This document shows, one piece after another, positions 22,566-33,935 of a DNA stretch of 64,000 nt (position 1 is its first letter; each line of letters begins with the position of its first letter). Below the pieces are notes generated by a model. That model was not told the origin of the DNA. It searched no databases and worked only from the letters and a program-made list of their open reading frames with translations. A program made the position numbers and the translations under genes. The stretch covers positions 19,354,501-19,418,500 of the forward strand of contig CM062219.1 of assembly GCA_031216445.1 (NCBI GenBank). Reading direction: 5' to 3'. The DNA comes from Lateolabrax maculatus. Lineage: Eukaryota > Chordata > Actinopteri > Acropomatiformes > Lateolabracidae.

Positions 22566-23529
22566 CTGTGCGTGCGTGCGAGTGTGTGCGCGTGCGTGTG
22601 TGATGTGAAGTCCATACGAGAGCTCTAATAGAGTGGAGTGTGGGATCAAAGGGCTCTGCAGGCAGCCACTGTGGTCTGGTTCACCACCGATACTGACGTC
22701 AACACACAGGGAGATGGGAAAGAGGGGTGAGAGCGGGGTGAGAGCGGGTGAGCACTACCCAGGCAATTCATCAACACACACACACAACCACATTTTTAGT
22801 CCATATACCTCCTATTTTCTCCAAAGCAACATTTTCTGGTAGAAAGAAAAAGGTAAAAATCAGTGAAAAGGTGCATTTTACACATGCTTTATATGCATTT
22901 TATCAAGAGCTAGTATTAATATTGTAAAATCTGTATACCTCAGGAATCTATCTATAATACAGTTGGACACAATTCATGCAACTAAAATGACTACATTTCT
23001 CTATTATTTACAATCTACACTAAAGATTTAACACTCACTTCACAGTTGCTCCTTCAACTAATTTTATTTGAGAATTTACACTAATATATTGAAATGATTT
23101 TCTTGGTCATAACAGTACATCTACTAAGAAATGCATACAGTTGTACAAATCTTGGTCGTTTTCACTGGCTTTCTTCAGCCTCTTTCACAGTGTATTCTGG
23201 GCAGTTTCTTCTACCGCTGGTTTTGGTTTGGAGTCTGCATGTGGAACAGCTCAGTCTGTAAGAACATCTGGAGGGCTGGATGACCGGGAACCACCCCCTC
23301 CCAAAAAAGGGAAACCAGAGGGAGGGGGGTGGGGGGCAAAACATGAGAACATGCACTAAAACACACAAAACTGTAAAGCAGGACATGAAAACATTCAAGA
23401 ATAAGCATGAAAACCTGCTGAAACAAACCACACAGTGAGATGTCCATTGAAAACACAGACTGATACACACACCGCTGTCCACAGGTGGCTGCTTATTTTA
23501 GATCCTGTCAACTGGGGCCCCTGGGCATT

Positions 23530-23530
<1 letters not shown>

Positions 23531-23570
<40 letters not shown>
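23531..23570. repeat. (CA)20 microsatellite
   Basis: Perfect AC run. Confidence 0.97.
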
Positions 23571-23572
<2 letters not shown>

Positions 23573-23829
23573 ATCCAGCCATGAATGAACTCTTGTCGAG
23601 GGAAAATTACCTGTGCATGCACAGTGAGTTGAATGGTTTTAATGGTGTAAAAAGTCCAATTTCTATTTTCCATTAACACAAACTGACTCAGCACCAGTGA
23701 CTCAGTGGCTACATCTTCTGCAGATAATATTCACATTATGGTATCAGAGTAAGGCACGTAGATAGTTCTGGAACTCCAGTTTTCTTATAGGACTGTTGCA
23801 TTAAATAAGTTTGTTTTATGTCTTCCCCA

Positions 23830-23995
23830 GACTCAGATGAGGGCATGGATATCAGTTTCACCTCCGTGCGAGCTTAGCTTAGCACAAAGACCGCTCGCCA
23901 AGCTTCATCCAAAGTAATAAAAATACGAAATAATTCCAACAACTCCCAAACAAGAGGGTTTTTCTAAATTGTGGACTGTTCCTTTAATATTCCAC
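23830..23995. repeat. Teleost interspersed repeat (one end)
   Basis: AGCTTAGCTTAGCACAAAGA, GCTTCATCCAAAGTAATAAA and a TGGACTGTTCCTTTAA end. This type usually pairs with the TAGTTCAACATTTTGG end, which is found alone at 54940. Confidence 0.45.
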
Positions 23996-24496
23996 TCTGG
24001 TGCGTGTTAGTTTACAGGCTAACACGACAGCTTGATGTTGGCTACCTATCGTTTCTCATTAGAAATCTGTGGCTTGTGTTTGGAGAGTCAGTTTAAATAG
24101 ATTTGACTAGAACACAGTTTGTACATAAAGAGGGCACTCAAATCAACATTAGCTATTGTTGTAAGTATTGTTGATGATGGCAAAGCAATTATGTTTGACA
24201 GTCCAACCAGGAAGTTACATTTTTACGATCACTGTAGCTGAAAATTACAAAATTTGCAGTTGATTTTCAACTTTTCACTTCGGCTAAGTTACTACTGGCC
24301 TCTGTGCTAGGCCAAGCCAAACACATCCTGGACCCATCGCCGGATGCACAAAGACGAAACTGATAAGCACATACCTTTCCAAACAATACACAAGCTCAAA
24401 CGGGATATTTCAGGCATGACGCTGCTTTGTGGTCTAGCGCGAGTTGCGGGAAATCAGTTTTCAAATCTCGCTGCAGTTCCTGCTGGCCACCAATAG

Positions 24497-24519
24497 AGGT
24501 CACTAAAGGTCAAAGATCA
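24497..24519 (+). promoter_or_regulatory. Composite nuclear-receptor-like half-site array (DR4 + DR1)
   Basis: AGGTCA at 24497-24502, CTAA spacer, AGGTCA at 24507-24512, one-base spacer, AGATCA at 24514-24519. This has the geometry of DR4 (TR/LXR-type) overlapping DR1 (RXR/HNF4/COUP-type). It may sit within an eroded repeat, so function is uncertain. Confidence 0.4.
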
Positions 24520-24634
24520 AAAAGTGAACCGCTGCAGAACAGAGCTGACTCAGGGTTGTGAGAGTGTTCGCTTCAACACACAGTTACAGAGAGAGCATGC
24601 ATCCTGCTGAATGGTGACCAGATGGGGACAAAAA

Positions 24635-24638
<4 letters not shown>

Positions 24639-24670
<32 letters not shown>
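24639..24670. repeat. (GT)16 microsatellite
   Basis: Perfect TG run. A shorter GT/GC patch lies at 24808-24832. From 24860 to 25740 no gene is recognised. Confidence 0.95.
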
Positions 24671-24672
<2 letters not shown>

Positions 24673-25751
24673 CCACAAGTTGGGTTCCAGTTGCCATGAA
24701 TGTCTCTTTGAAGGAGTAAATGCTTTGAAAAGAATTCAAATGGGAGACAGAGATGATGATGGTGCTGTACTGTGGTGCCGCTTAGGGGTGTTTTGTGTGT
24801 TTGCTAAGCGTGCGTGTGTGTGTGCGTTTGCACGCTTGTGTTTATTATGTTGACCACGAGTGAGTGTCTCGGCAGGGTTGACGTCAGGTGCAGCGCAGGT
24901 GGGTAGCGGGGGGGAGGGATGAAAAGGTCTACAAAATAAACACACCTGATCTCAGTGGACTCATAACAGAATGTTTGACTGCAGTCATGCTCGGGTGTTT
25001 ATTTTTCACTGTAAAAATACTGTTATAAAGCTTTTGCTTCAGACTAACAGTCTAAAGTGCTGCTAGTGTCCTCTAGAGGCTGCAGAGAGATTGATTTTAG
25101 TTATTCATAGAGCCTTACCAGTAGTGGAGGTAAAAATGTTAGGTTTGTCCTGAGGAGGAAAGGTCACTACAATCTAAAAAGTTCAACATATTGAGATAGA
25201 GATTATTTACACAAAAATGTTCCATTGCAGTCAGATGAATGTCGAATGAGCCGACCAATCAACAGGTGACAGACGCTGGAGAAAAGGTCGAGGGGGCCAG
25301 CGCCAGCCAATTGCCAATGGCTTTTTCTGGTTGTTAGGAACAAGCAGTTTTATTTCTTTTTTTTATAATTAAAAATTGTATTTTATCGTTTCTCTAAACC
25401 CTAACATTCTTCATTTTCTAATTTGATTGAATGTTTGGCCAATGCGGAAATATGAACATGTGCAATGTGGTGGTGCAGACTTAGCATGTGGAATGTTTGA
25501 CTCAGTATACTGTATGGACTGTATATACAGGTGTTCAGGACAGGTCATCCTCTCCACTATCTACTTCAATTCTTCACATTTAGAACAGAGACAATAAAAT
25601 CAGATTTTTTTTTCATTTTTTCACTTGGTGTGTAAACAACTTGACAACAGGACACAACAACTGAGTGGAAGTGAAGTTGGTTTATTTTTGACCAAAGTTA
25701 TTTGTTACTTGTGTTTCCTTCTCTTTTTGTTTCTCTCCGTGAGTGCGCGCA

Positions 25752-26318
25752 TGTGTGTGCGTGTCTGTGTCTGTGTGTGTGTGTGCGTGGTGTATGTGTG
25801 TGTGTGTGTATCTTTTTGCTACAAGGACAAACAGTGCCCCCTGGGGATGAGTCTCCTTCTAGTCTCCTCTCCTGTTTTTTTTCCACTTCTCTTTCTCCCT
25901 GTCATTTCTTCTTTTTCAGCTTCCCTCTTTCTCATTTCCGACCTTTATCCTTTTCCCCTTCCCTCCTTTTCTTCCCTCTTCCCTCCTCTCCTCCCTTGTT
26001 GCATCCTCTTCTGATACATCCCTCACTTCATCTCCTCTGCCCTCCTTTTCTCTTCTTCTTGTACCCCCTCTGCCCTTTTCCACTTATGCTTGCCAACAGA
26101 AGGGGAGGGGAGGCAGAGTGAGGTACACACACAAAGAAAGAGAGGGAGAGGGAGAGACTGAGACAGGGAGGGAGAGAGAGGTCATCTGGCCAAAGGAAAT
26201 CCACCTGCAGCCTCAGCAGACTGAAAACATCATCTCACTCCTCCCTTCACTCATTTTTTTCCTCCACTTCTCCAATTCTCCTCATTTTACCCCCCCTCCT
26301 CTCTCTTTCTGCTACTCT

Positions 26319-26366
<48 letters not shown>
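25752..26366. repeat. GT tract, 240-bp pyrimidine tract, purine tract, (GT)23
   Basis: GT/GC at 25752-25809; C/T-rich 25860-26095; then a switch to G/A-rich at 26100-26182; CT-rich 26235-26318; perfect GT at 26321-26365. Frames through it are low-complexity artefacts. Confidence 0.9.
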
Positions 26367-26368
<2 letters not shown>

Positions 26369-27160
26369 GTATGGGTGTTAGTGGTTAGTAAATAGAGGGG
26401 AGGACCGAGCAAATTTCCCTAAAATTGACATTGGTTCTAATATATCACACACGTAGTGCGCATGCACACACACAAGCACAGACACACACATTCTGATTAA
26501 AAGCATCCGAGCAAACTGACAGAAAGAGGGTCAGAAATGAAGACACGATGGAGGAACATTTTTTTTTTAGAAACGTGACAGATTTGTTTCATTTTTATAA
26601 TTTTAAGTGCTGTCCAAACTTATAATATTCAAAGAGAAAGGAGAGGATGATAAAAGCGGTGAATATAAATATAATATAAATATAAATAATTGTTGTAAAT
26701 GATATACACGATTTAATAAAACATTTTAAGGTAACGAAAAAAGATGTGAAGAGATGAAACTAAAACCTAAAGAAACATTTGTTATGTGGTAATACTTAAT
26801 AATAGTTATGGTAACATAAAACAAGAATAAAAGCAGATATTAGAGAGTAACTTGTCAATCAAGTCATGTCACTACTGTTGTGAAATAATATAAAACCAAC
26901 AGCTGCCTGAAGGCGGGAAAAAACTGAGGTATCAGGAAACAGTTCAGCACTGATGAAATTTAAAGGTGACTCCGAAAAAACAGGCTAAAATTCACCAAAA
27001 ATTAGAAAACATTTGAAAAAAGGAAAGGAAAGGAAGGAAGGAAAAGAAGGGATGAAGGGAATAAGCCGGGCGGAAGTGAGAAGCAACAACTGTAAACAAG
27101 CCCAGCGACTAGTCCGAGCCACATTACATATTACTACTCATTCAAATCTTCTTTGGTTTA
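26367..27160. other. No gene recognised
   Basis: AT-rich unique DNA with a small CA patch (26464-26490) and a GGAA patch (27018-27050). Confidence 0.55.
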
Positions 27161-27164
27161 TATT

Positions 27165-27435
27165 ATCCACTCAGTAGCCAATTTATTAGGTCCACCTCGC
27201 TGAACCAAACGCAGCCCAACAGGCCTGCAGGAAATCCAACTGTCATGAAGGTTGTAATGTTCAGTGTGTGAGACTGTTTCGAGAGCTGGTGAGTCTACTG
27301 TTTGATCCCTTTAGAGGCTGCTTTTGAACTGTATTGTTCAGAGGTGTTTCTGTTATTTAGCCTACCCTCACTGATATAAATAGGGTGGACAAAATAATAG
27401 AAACCCCTGTCATGTGATGTGAGTATGCGCTATGT
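27165..27435 (+). repeat. Teleost interspersed repeat (probably transposon-derived)
   Basis: Reads CACTCAGTAGCCAATTTATT then AGGTCCACC, with GAAGGTTGTAATGTTCAGTG, TGTTCAGAGGTGTTTCTGTT and AGGGTGGACAAAATAATAGA. This is recognised wording of a common fish element with an internal segment and both edges preserved. Confidence 0.6.
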
Positions 27436-28335
27436 GATGTGTCAAAACTGTTCAGGCTCTGTGTTGACGGGCTGAAGCCACGATGATGTTTCTATTGCTT
27501 ATATCTATGTGTTGCTAGGTGACGCTTTATTCTGTTGCTGAGTGTATAAGGAATGTGAGGTTATTTGATATTTATATGCCTGTTGCACCCACTGTGGTGT
27601 TCAGAGCTCTTTTTATTTAGTCATTTTCATTTAATCGTCCGTCTTCTTTTCCGGTTAATTCTAGTGAGGCTGTACTATGAAAGTCAGTTGTATATTTAGA
27701 ATTGATCATCATTTGTAAGTACAGGCTGCAAAGTGCCCGTCTATAGAAAGGAATGATTATTGGTTTGACATGTGGTTTGCACCTGGGACCGGCCTGATGT
27801 TGTCCCACCCCTGTATCTAACTCTTTCTCCCTTTTAAATATTTTAGAAGGGAAAAATGACATAAGTGACAATCAGAGAGGACAGCAAAGTAAGAATTTCA
27901 CCTTAACAACTGTGCATGTCTAAAATCACTTCCTAATAATTACTTCTACTAGATGTATTTTTTCATGTTATGTGTGTGTATGCTTGTTATGCAGAGTCCA
28001 TAATAACGTAACATAACGGTGTGCCATCAATGCAACAAAAAACTGTAATGTCCGTATTGCCCAAGCAATGCTTTTCCTTGAACAGATATAAATTACAGCT
28101 ATGCAACACCACACCTTCCAGTGATGACGCAGATTAATGATTCGTAAGTGTCTCATTTTATTGCTCACTGTAGAATAAACTACTATACTTTACTATGAAG
28201 GGCAGCGGTGGCCCTTTATATAAAGTTTCATTTGAATATATTTTTGGGGGAGGAAGAGGTATATAAAGAGAAAAGACTGAAAAATAAACAATAAATACAT
28301 GTTTATATTTTTTTGACAGAGAGTTTTGACTCTAC
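27436..28335. other. No gene recognised
   Basis: Unique-looking DNA. Minus-strand frames of 66-84 codons lack recognisable features. Confidence 0.5.
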
Positions 28336-28539
28336 TCAATCATCTCTCGACCCCTTGTGGGATCCACTGGTGTAGCGAACGAGTGAAGGGGGGTGAACAG
28401 AAGGTGGAGCACAGAGAATTGTGTCCATTAACACAGTCTGGGCAATGAGGGAGAAAGGCAGTGATGGAGGGAGGTGAGGTGAAAAAGAGGAGGTGGAGAG
28501 GAGGTGCAGGGAGGTGCCGCCCCACATCCCCACCTCCTC

Positions 28540-28640
28540 CTCCTCCTGTCCTTAAATAAATTCCACTGGCGTCTTGTAAATTTTTATTTTTGTGGCGCTG
28601 CTTTTTTGGCTGCGGGCCCCATCTGTTGGCCAGCTGCTAG
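28540..28640. promoter_or_regulatory. Candidate conserved non-coding element
   Basis: Unique block CCTTAAATAAATTCCACTGG, TTGTAAATTTTTATTTTTG and GCGGGCCCCATCTGTTGGCC, containing a CATCTG E-box. A related-looking block at 28775-28835 contains TGAATATGCATAATGG, an octamer/TAAT-like motif. Both flank a microsatellite pair. Confidence 0.3.
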
Positions 28641-28659
28641 ATGTTTGGGAGGAGGAGGT

Positions 28660-28717
28660 GTGTGTGTGTGTGAGTGTGTGTGTATGTGTTTGTGTGTGAA
28701 GGGTTAAGGAGCGAAAT

Positions 28718-28764
<47 letters not shown>
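28660..28764. repeat. Opposed (GT)n and (CA)n tracts with CGCGCG junction
   Basis: GT-rich 28660-28698 and, after 20 bp of unique sequence, CGCGCG (28719-28724) running directly into a 40-bp CA tract to 28764. The two tracts are complementary. Confidence 0.95.
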
Positions 28765-28767
<3 letters not shown>

Positions 28768-28849
28768 TACAGGGAGGGATTAAACGCCATTGGATGGGAA
28801 TGTTTGCAGGTTTATGAATATGCATAATGGGCGAGAGAGGTTTAAATGG

Positions 28850-29810
28850 GTAGAAAAAGGAGATGGAGAGGAGGTGGAGGAAGAGAGAGAGGGGTAGAAA
28901 TGAGGGATGAAGGATGAGCAAGAGATACTAGGTGAGGTGAGAGAGGGAAAAGAGAAGGAGGGGGAAGGGGAGAAATAGAATAAAGGATGAAGAATTCAGG
29001 GAGAGGAAGGAGGAGGGAGAGTTAAAGGCAAGAGGAAGAAGAGAGGAAAGAGGATGAAAAATGGAGGAAGAGAGTGGATAAAGATAGAGAAGGAACAGGT
29101 GGAGGAAGGGGAAGACAGGTGAGAGAAAAAGAGAAAGAAGGGGAAATACACATGGGGTGAGGACAGAGAAAAGAAAAAAGAGAGTGGAGGTGAAAAATGG
29201 AAATAATAAGGGAGGAGGAAGAGAAGAATGAAAATTAGGGAAAAGGGTGAGAAAGGAGGAGTAGGAGAAATGGAGAGGAGGAAAAGAGGGAAAGGTGTGA
29301 GGAAGGGTTATTGAAGGGAGGATTGAAGAGAATAAAGAGATGAGTAAAAGAAAGTAGATAAGGAGTAGCTGAAAAAGGGAGAGAGGAAAGAGAAAGAGAG
29401 TGGGAAGGGAGAGAGAGTAGAAAATGATGAAAAAGTGTGGAAAGAAGGGGAAGAACACAGAAGGGGTGAGGAAGGAGAAGGGAAGGAAAGACAGAAGGGG
29501 ACAAAGTGGGTGATTGGGAGAGCAGGCAAAGATGATGAGGAGAGAGAGAAAGAAGGAAGGAAGGAAGGAAGGAAGGAAGGAAGGAAGGAAGGATGGAGAG
29601 AATAAGTTGAAACAAGGAAAATGATAGAAAAAAAAGAATGAATGGGGAGGGAGAAGGGATGAGGAAGGAGGATAGAAAGAGCCTCAAAGGAGGAAACAAT
29701 GGAGGTAGAAGAAGTGAGAGGGAGATGAGGCGATGAAGGGGGGAGCAAGTAAGAAAAGAAAGGCAGTGAGCAGGGGAGGAGATGGGGAGGAAGGGACGGA
29801 TGGATGGATG
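28850..29810. repeat. Polypurine tract of about 950 bp with (GGAA)10
   Basis: Almost continuous G/A on the plus strand with scattered T. A GGAA run lies at 29553-29592. Minus-strand frames of 154-182 codons rich in Ser, Phe, Leu and Pro are translations of this tract, not genes. Confidence 0.95.
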
Positions 29811-29884
29811 TGTTTGGGCATGGTGCCAGTCTCAGGATGGGGGGACCTTTGGGCAAGGCATCAGGGGGGAAGAGAAGCAGATGG

Positions 29885-29995
29885 TTTGTGAACCTTTTAT
29901 TAGGCGTTGGTAAAGAAAAAAATCACCCAAAAAACATTAATCAAGCGCGCCCTGGAAACGGCAGCTATTTTCTGTTGCTATGCAGTTCCTCTAGA
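29885..29995. promoter_or_regulatory. Candidate conserved non-coding element
   Basis: TTTTATTAGGCGTTGG, AACATTAATCAAGCGCGCC and GGCAGCTATTTTCTGTTGCT in unique sequence between repeats. From 29996 to 30530 nothing is firm. At 30240-30295 a few AAAATGTCC-type units occur. Confidence 0.27.
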
Positions 29996-30532
29996 GGTGC
30001 GTTTGTTTTTTTAGGTTTTTGAGATTTTTTTCTCATCTTACCAGATTTTTCGTTTTGAAAGGTGTCTTTTTTTCCTGACGAGGTAACACTGATGACATCA
30101 CGGCGACATCATCAGGGATCTTCCCAGACTCTTCCCAGAGCCACAGGAGACATTAGACACATAACAGAGAGCCCCTTTATCACGTTACGACTAAACTACG
30201 AAAAGAAGTCGAAGAAAAAGTTGCAATAAATAGGAATTTTAAACTTCAAAAACGTCCCTGCTTTTTAAAAATGTCCCCATCCCCAAAAAACAAAATCATC
30301 TTCACTCACAAGGTGCAAACCTGAAACAGGTCCCAGCAAACATAGAAATGCAAGAGCACAAATGCACACTGATATAACATACAACACACACACTCACGAA
30401 CAAAAGATGAAAAGAGATTTGTTTTCTAAGAGAATACTGGAGCTTGAGACTTTTTTAATTATCAAGAAAAATAAAACATACACCAAAAGAAATAAACACA
30501 ACTTCCCTCTTCGCACACACAATAGTATGTGA

Positions 30533-30534
<2 letters not shown>

Positions 30535-30578
<44 letters not shown>

Positions 30579-30841
30579 AACGGTGCGCAAGTGTGTAGCT
30601 GTAATTTTTTGGTCCAGGTCAGACACTGTTGTGTGTGTGTGTATGTATGTGTGTGTGTGTGTGTGACCTACTTTTGCAGAACGGACATCCTAAAACACAA
30701 CATCCTCTTTCTCTCTCTCTCAGTGGGTTGATAAATCCGTTCGGGGTGATTCTGTCTTTCTTTTTTTATGTTTGTTTGTTCCTCTGTTCTTGCTTTAGAC
30801 AGCAGTGGGCATGGGTGTGTGTGTGTGTGTGTGTGTGTGTG
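30535..30841. repeat. Three (GT)n microsatellites
   Basis: GT runs at 30535-30577, 30630-30664 and 30814-30841. Confidence 0.95.
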
Positions 30842-31294
30842 CCTGGTCCTATTTATGGGACAAAAGCCTTCAGTGACCCAATAAGGGAAACAGAAATCAT
30901 AACGTTTTATTGTGAAACAGCTTTGATGTCTACACTTTAAAAAAAAAAAACAAACACCATTTTTCACAAATTACCGGCATACATTTTACTCTTATGTCAT
31001 ACATAAAAGGAAGATAATACTGAAACAGCATTTAAGTAAGTATGTAATATGACATTTAACACTGAATACAATTTCAATGTGTTTTTTTTATGGTTCTTTT
31101 GCTGAATCAGTTACTTTTATTAAGTTTTATCTTTTTTCTTGACTATGTTTTGTGCGATTGATGCTGTGGATACAAAAAAGAGAATAAAATGGTTAAAAAA
31201 TAACTGCATCCATACTGTATGACCCAAAAAACATAAACGCTTCTCATTCCAAAAGCGCAACATTGTGGCTTTACCACCCACGGCAATCAATTAT

Positions 31295-31640
31295 ATCTTA
31301 AAGGGTCAGTTCGCTGAAATTACAGAAACACACTATATTTTCCTACTACCCTGTAGTGGATTCATGCAAATAATTTTGGTTCCATTCGCCCAAATTTAGA
31401 GATATCCACTGCTGAAAACTCTGTCTCCAATTATTGTTTTTTCTCACAGCATTGAAAAATTCCATTGAAATATGTCTTTCTTGAAACAATGCCACAGTTT
31501 CTCTGGATATCCCAGACCACACCAGGGACAGTAATTAATGGGACTATTTTCAACTAAAACAACAGTTAGATTTGTGTATATTAAAGTACAATAAAAACGT
31601 ATAGGAAATTTAGCGCATTGGTGGCCCATGGATTCCCAGT
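31295..31640. repeat. Teleost interspersed repeat
   Basis: Starts TTAAAGGGTCAGTTCGCTGA followed by AATTACAGAAACAC. Contains GAGATATCCACTGCTGAAAA and AACAATGCCACAGTTTCTCT. Typical wording of a fish repeat opening with an AAAGGG-TCAGTTC edge. Confidence 0.5.
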
Positions 31641-31663
31641 AGCGGTATCTTTGGCTTGGTAAT

Positions 31664-31867
31664 GGGAAATGGACTGCATTTATTTAGTGTTTTTATCCAA
31701 AGCACTTCACTATTTGCGTCTCATTCACCTATTCACACACAATCACACATCACTGGCAGCGAGCTACCGTGCACGGTGCTGGAATGACCATTGGAAGCAA
31801 TGTAGGGTTCAGTGCCCAAGGACACTTCAGCATGTGTAGCTCTACCTGCTGAGCCACAGGTGCTCAG
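31664..31867 (-). mobile_element. tRNA-derived SINE, internally deleted
   Basis: On the minus strand it starts with GTGGCTCAGCAGGTAGAGCT, a tRNA A-box/D-arm. It then jumps directly to GAAGTGTCCTTGGGCA, TTGCTTCCAATGG, GGTGAATGAGACGC and the tail GCTTTGGATAAAAACACTAA. In the common teleost form a B-box segment lies between head and body; here it is missing, so the copy is not transcribable by Pol III as such. Confidence 0.65.
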
Positions 31868-31876
31868 GTGGTAGAG
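31840..31876. repeat. Inverted A-box pair (hairpin)
   Basis: CTCTACCTGCTGAGC (31840-31854) and GCTCAGGTGGTAGAG (31862-31876) match 13/15 as an inverted repeat around a 7-base loop. The right arm reads as a second tRNA-like head on the plus strand. Confidence 0.85.
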
Positions 31877-31984
31877 CACAGTCCAGCGAACACAATTGTA
31901 CATTTTTCTGTATTCCTGTTAATTTATTTTCCTATATCCTTTTTTTTTTTACGGATTGTGTGCACAGGTGGAAAGCCAGTGAGG

Positions 31985-32230
31985 GATGAGTACTAGTGAC
32001 TCCTGCTGGTTGGTCTGGAGCCTTCACCGTTGGGGGATGAATGGAGGCGGATTAGTGTCAAACTCCCAGGTGTTAGACTAGACCCTCCAGGTGCAGCCCC
32101 TCACAAGCAGGTGAAAAGAAGCAGCTGGAGACACCATGCGTGACAATGGTAGAACATGATTGTCTGCAGCCTCCCCAGATAATGGGAGAGTTAAAGTGAC
32201 AAGGACTGCAGTCCGGAGGGGAACTGGACA
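31985..32230. repeat. Probable teleost interspersed repeat
   Basis: GTGACTCCTGCTGGTTGGTC, CAAACTCCCAGGTGTTAGAC, AAGAAGCAGCTGGAGACACC and TGCAGCCTCCCCAGATAATG look like a recurrent element. Less certain than the others. Confidence 0.35.
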
Positions 32231-32384
32231 TTGCAAAAGTCCCTTCCTGTATTAGCACTGAACCTTTGTGATATACTGTATGTACTTTGTGTACTGCAGA
32301 ACAATCTAACATGAATATCTTTCCCTAGGAGACTGACCTGAGGCTATAACTTTATCTTGTTTGCTTGCGTGTCAAAACTTTCTG

Positions 32385-32600
32385 AAAATGTCTTTGTTTT
32401 CCACAAATGGAAACTTTAGGAAAATGTCCTCTTTCCAAAATGCCCTCATTCTCCAAAGTGTTGAACTCCATAAATATAACCCCAATTATGTCCCCACTTC
32501 CCCAAAAATGTCCTCTTTCTAGAATGTCCTAACTTTCCCAAAAAGTGATCATTACTGAAAAATTTCCAAAAATGCCCTCACTTCCTTGTAATGTGGGAGT
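32385..32600. repeat. Degenerate tandem repeat of about 18-20 bp (AAAATGTCCTCACTTTCC type)
   Basis: Roughly ten imperfect units of AAAATGYCCTCNNTTYCC. Isolated units also occur at 30245-30290 and 39928-39958. Confidence 0.7.
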
Positions 32601-33019
32601 CAATTATCTGTAAAAATGCCTCCTTTTGTGTTTGATGCAACCTCAAAAATCAATGAGGATTTTTAAATGTTTGTAATCTGAGCATGGTTTAAGAGAAACT
32701 GAGCACTAAATGTTTCTGAGGATTTGGACATTTTGGACAAACCAACTCTTGATCCCCTTCTTTAGTTGAAGTGTGACCTGACTGAAGTGCCTCCATGTTT
32801 GATTCAGCAGACGTTACATTACAGACTTGCTCAGACTTTGGCACCATAACACAGCAGGTTCTCTGGCTGCAGGATGATTTAACATAATGTAGTTCACCAA
32901 ACAGCCCTTGTAAATCACTGCCTTAAGCAACACCTCCACACACACATACAGGTACCCACCAGCAGCCCCTTTACAAATTTTCTCTTTTTTAAACATATTT
33001 TGCTGGTTTGAACATTTGG

Positions 33020-33300
33020 ACTTTCAGCCTTGTTTTAATTAGTTATTTTCCTTCGAGAAGAGCTTAAATGAATCATTAGTCAGAAATCCATCAGCAGTGC
33101 CAGTTTTTTACTGAAATAAACACCCCATGGGTACACCAACCTGGCATTACCTGTACAGTCATTTTATTCTAGTTTTCTCCCTTTTTTCTGCCTCCTTTTC
33201 ACTTAACACAACTCCCCTGACTGAACGGGAGACAGGCCCTAATTGGTGGAATATTAGAAACTATTATTCCTAATTAAACATCACAGAACACACTGTCAGA
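33020..33300. promoter_or_regulatory. Candidate conserved non-coding element (strong-looking)
   Basis: Unique block with TTTTAATTAGTTATTTTCC, AATGAATCATTAGTCAG, GGCCCTAATTGGTGGAATAT and TTATTCCTAATTAAACATCA. It has dense, mixed-orientation TAAT/ATTA cores and CCAAT-like ATTGG, without coding frame or repeat wording. Confidence 0.4.
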
Positions 33301-33739
33301 TTTGGACCAGCAGAGTGATTTAAGACGTGCTGAACCTCTGGCATCGTAACAAAGTCTATTAGTGGAGACGGACGAGGGACGCTTCAAATTGGCAAGCAGA
33401 CAAACAGGCACAACAAAACTCTGCCAGGGTTTCACTATAACAGGTGTGACTGTGTGTGTAGGTATATGCATGTGTTTTCGTTTATTCATTCATGCCTGTC
33501 TTTGAGAATGCGACAAAAACACTTTAGATTTAGTACAGAATCAGTACAGTTTTATGCAAATGATATATTGATGCACTGTATGTATATAATGTTAACATTA
33601 TATTATGTATTTATGTATTTACAATAAATAAAATGACAACTTGTAATGTGAAAGTGGAATTAGAACCAACCCTGCAGCTCTGCAGAGCTTCTTAGCTTTC
33701 TTTAGGTCATAACAACATGATTTAGATTTAGTTTTTTTG

Positions 33740-33935
33740 GCACATTTACTGTTGGTTCAGTCTCAGTGTTCACATCAACCTTGTTTCCAGCAACAGCAGG
33801 CAACTGTTTTCAGCAAACAAGCTCTGATAAACCCATGGTAAACTACCTGCGTAGTGCTAAATGGCAGGCAGACAAGGTGAGAAACTAGCTGGTGAAGAAA
33901 GCTGTAATTTTTTTCGGTCCTGGTAGATTTGGCAA
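33740..33935. repeat. Teleost interspersed repeat, copy 2 of 3 (family of 17405)
   Basis: Shares GTTCAGTCTCAG, AACAAGCTCTGATAAACCCA and CTGGTGAAGAAAG with the copy at 58615 and is truncated on the right. The following 33936-35600 shows no recognised gene; GT/CA patches are near 35125-35240. Confidence 0.5.

Noticed and set aside
28928..29856. Minus-strand frames of 154-182 codons rich in Ser, Phe, Leu, Pro
   Set aside because: Translations of the polypurine tract; stop codons are simply rare in C/T-only sequence.
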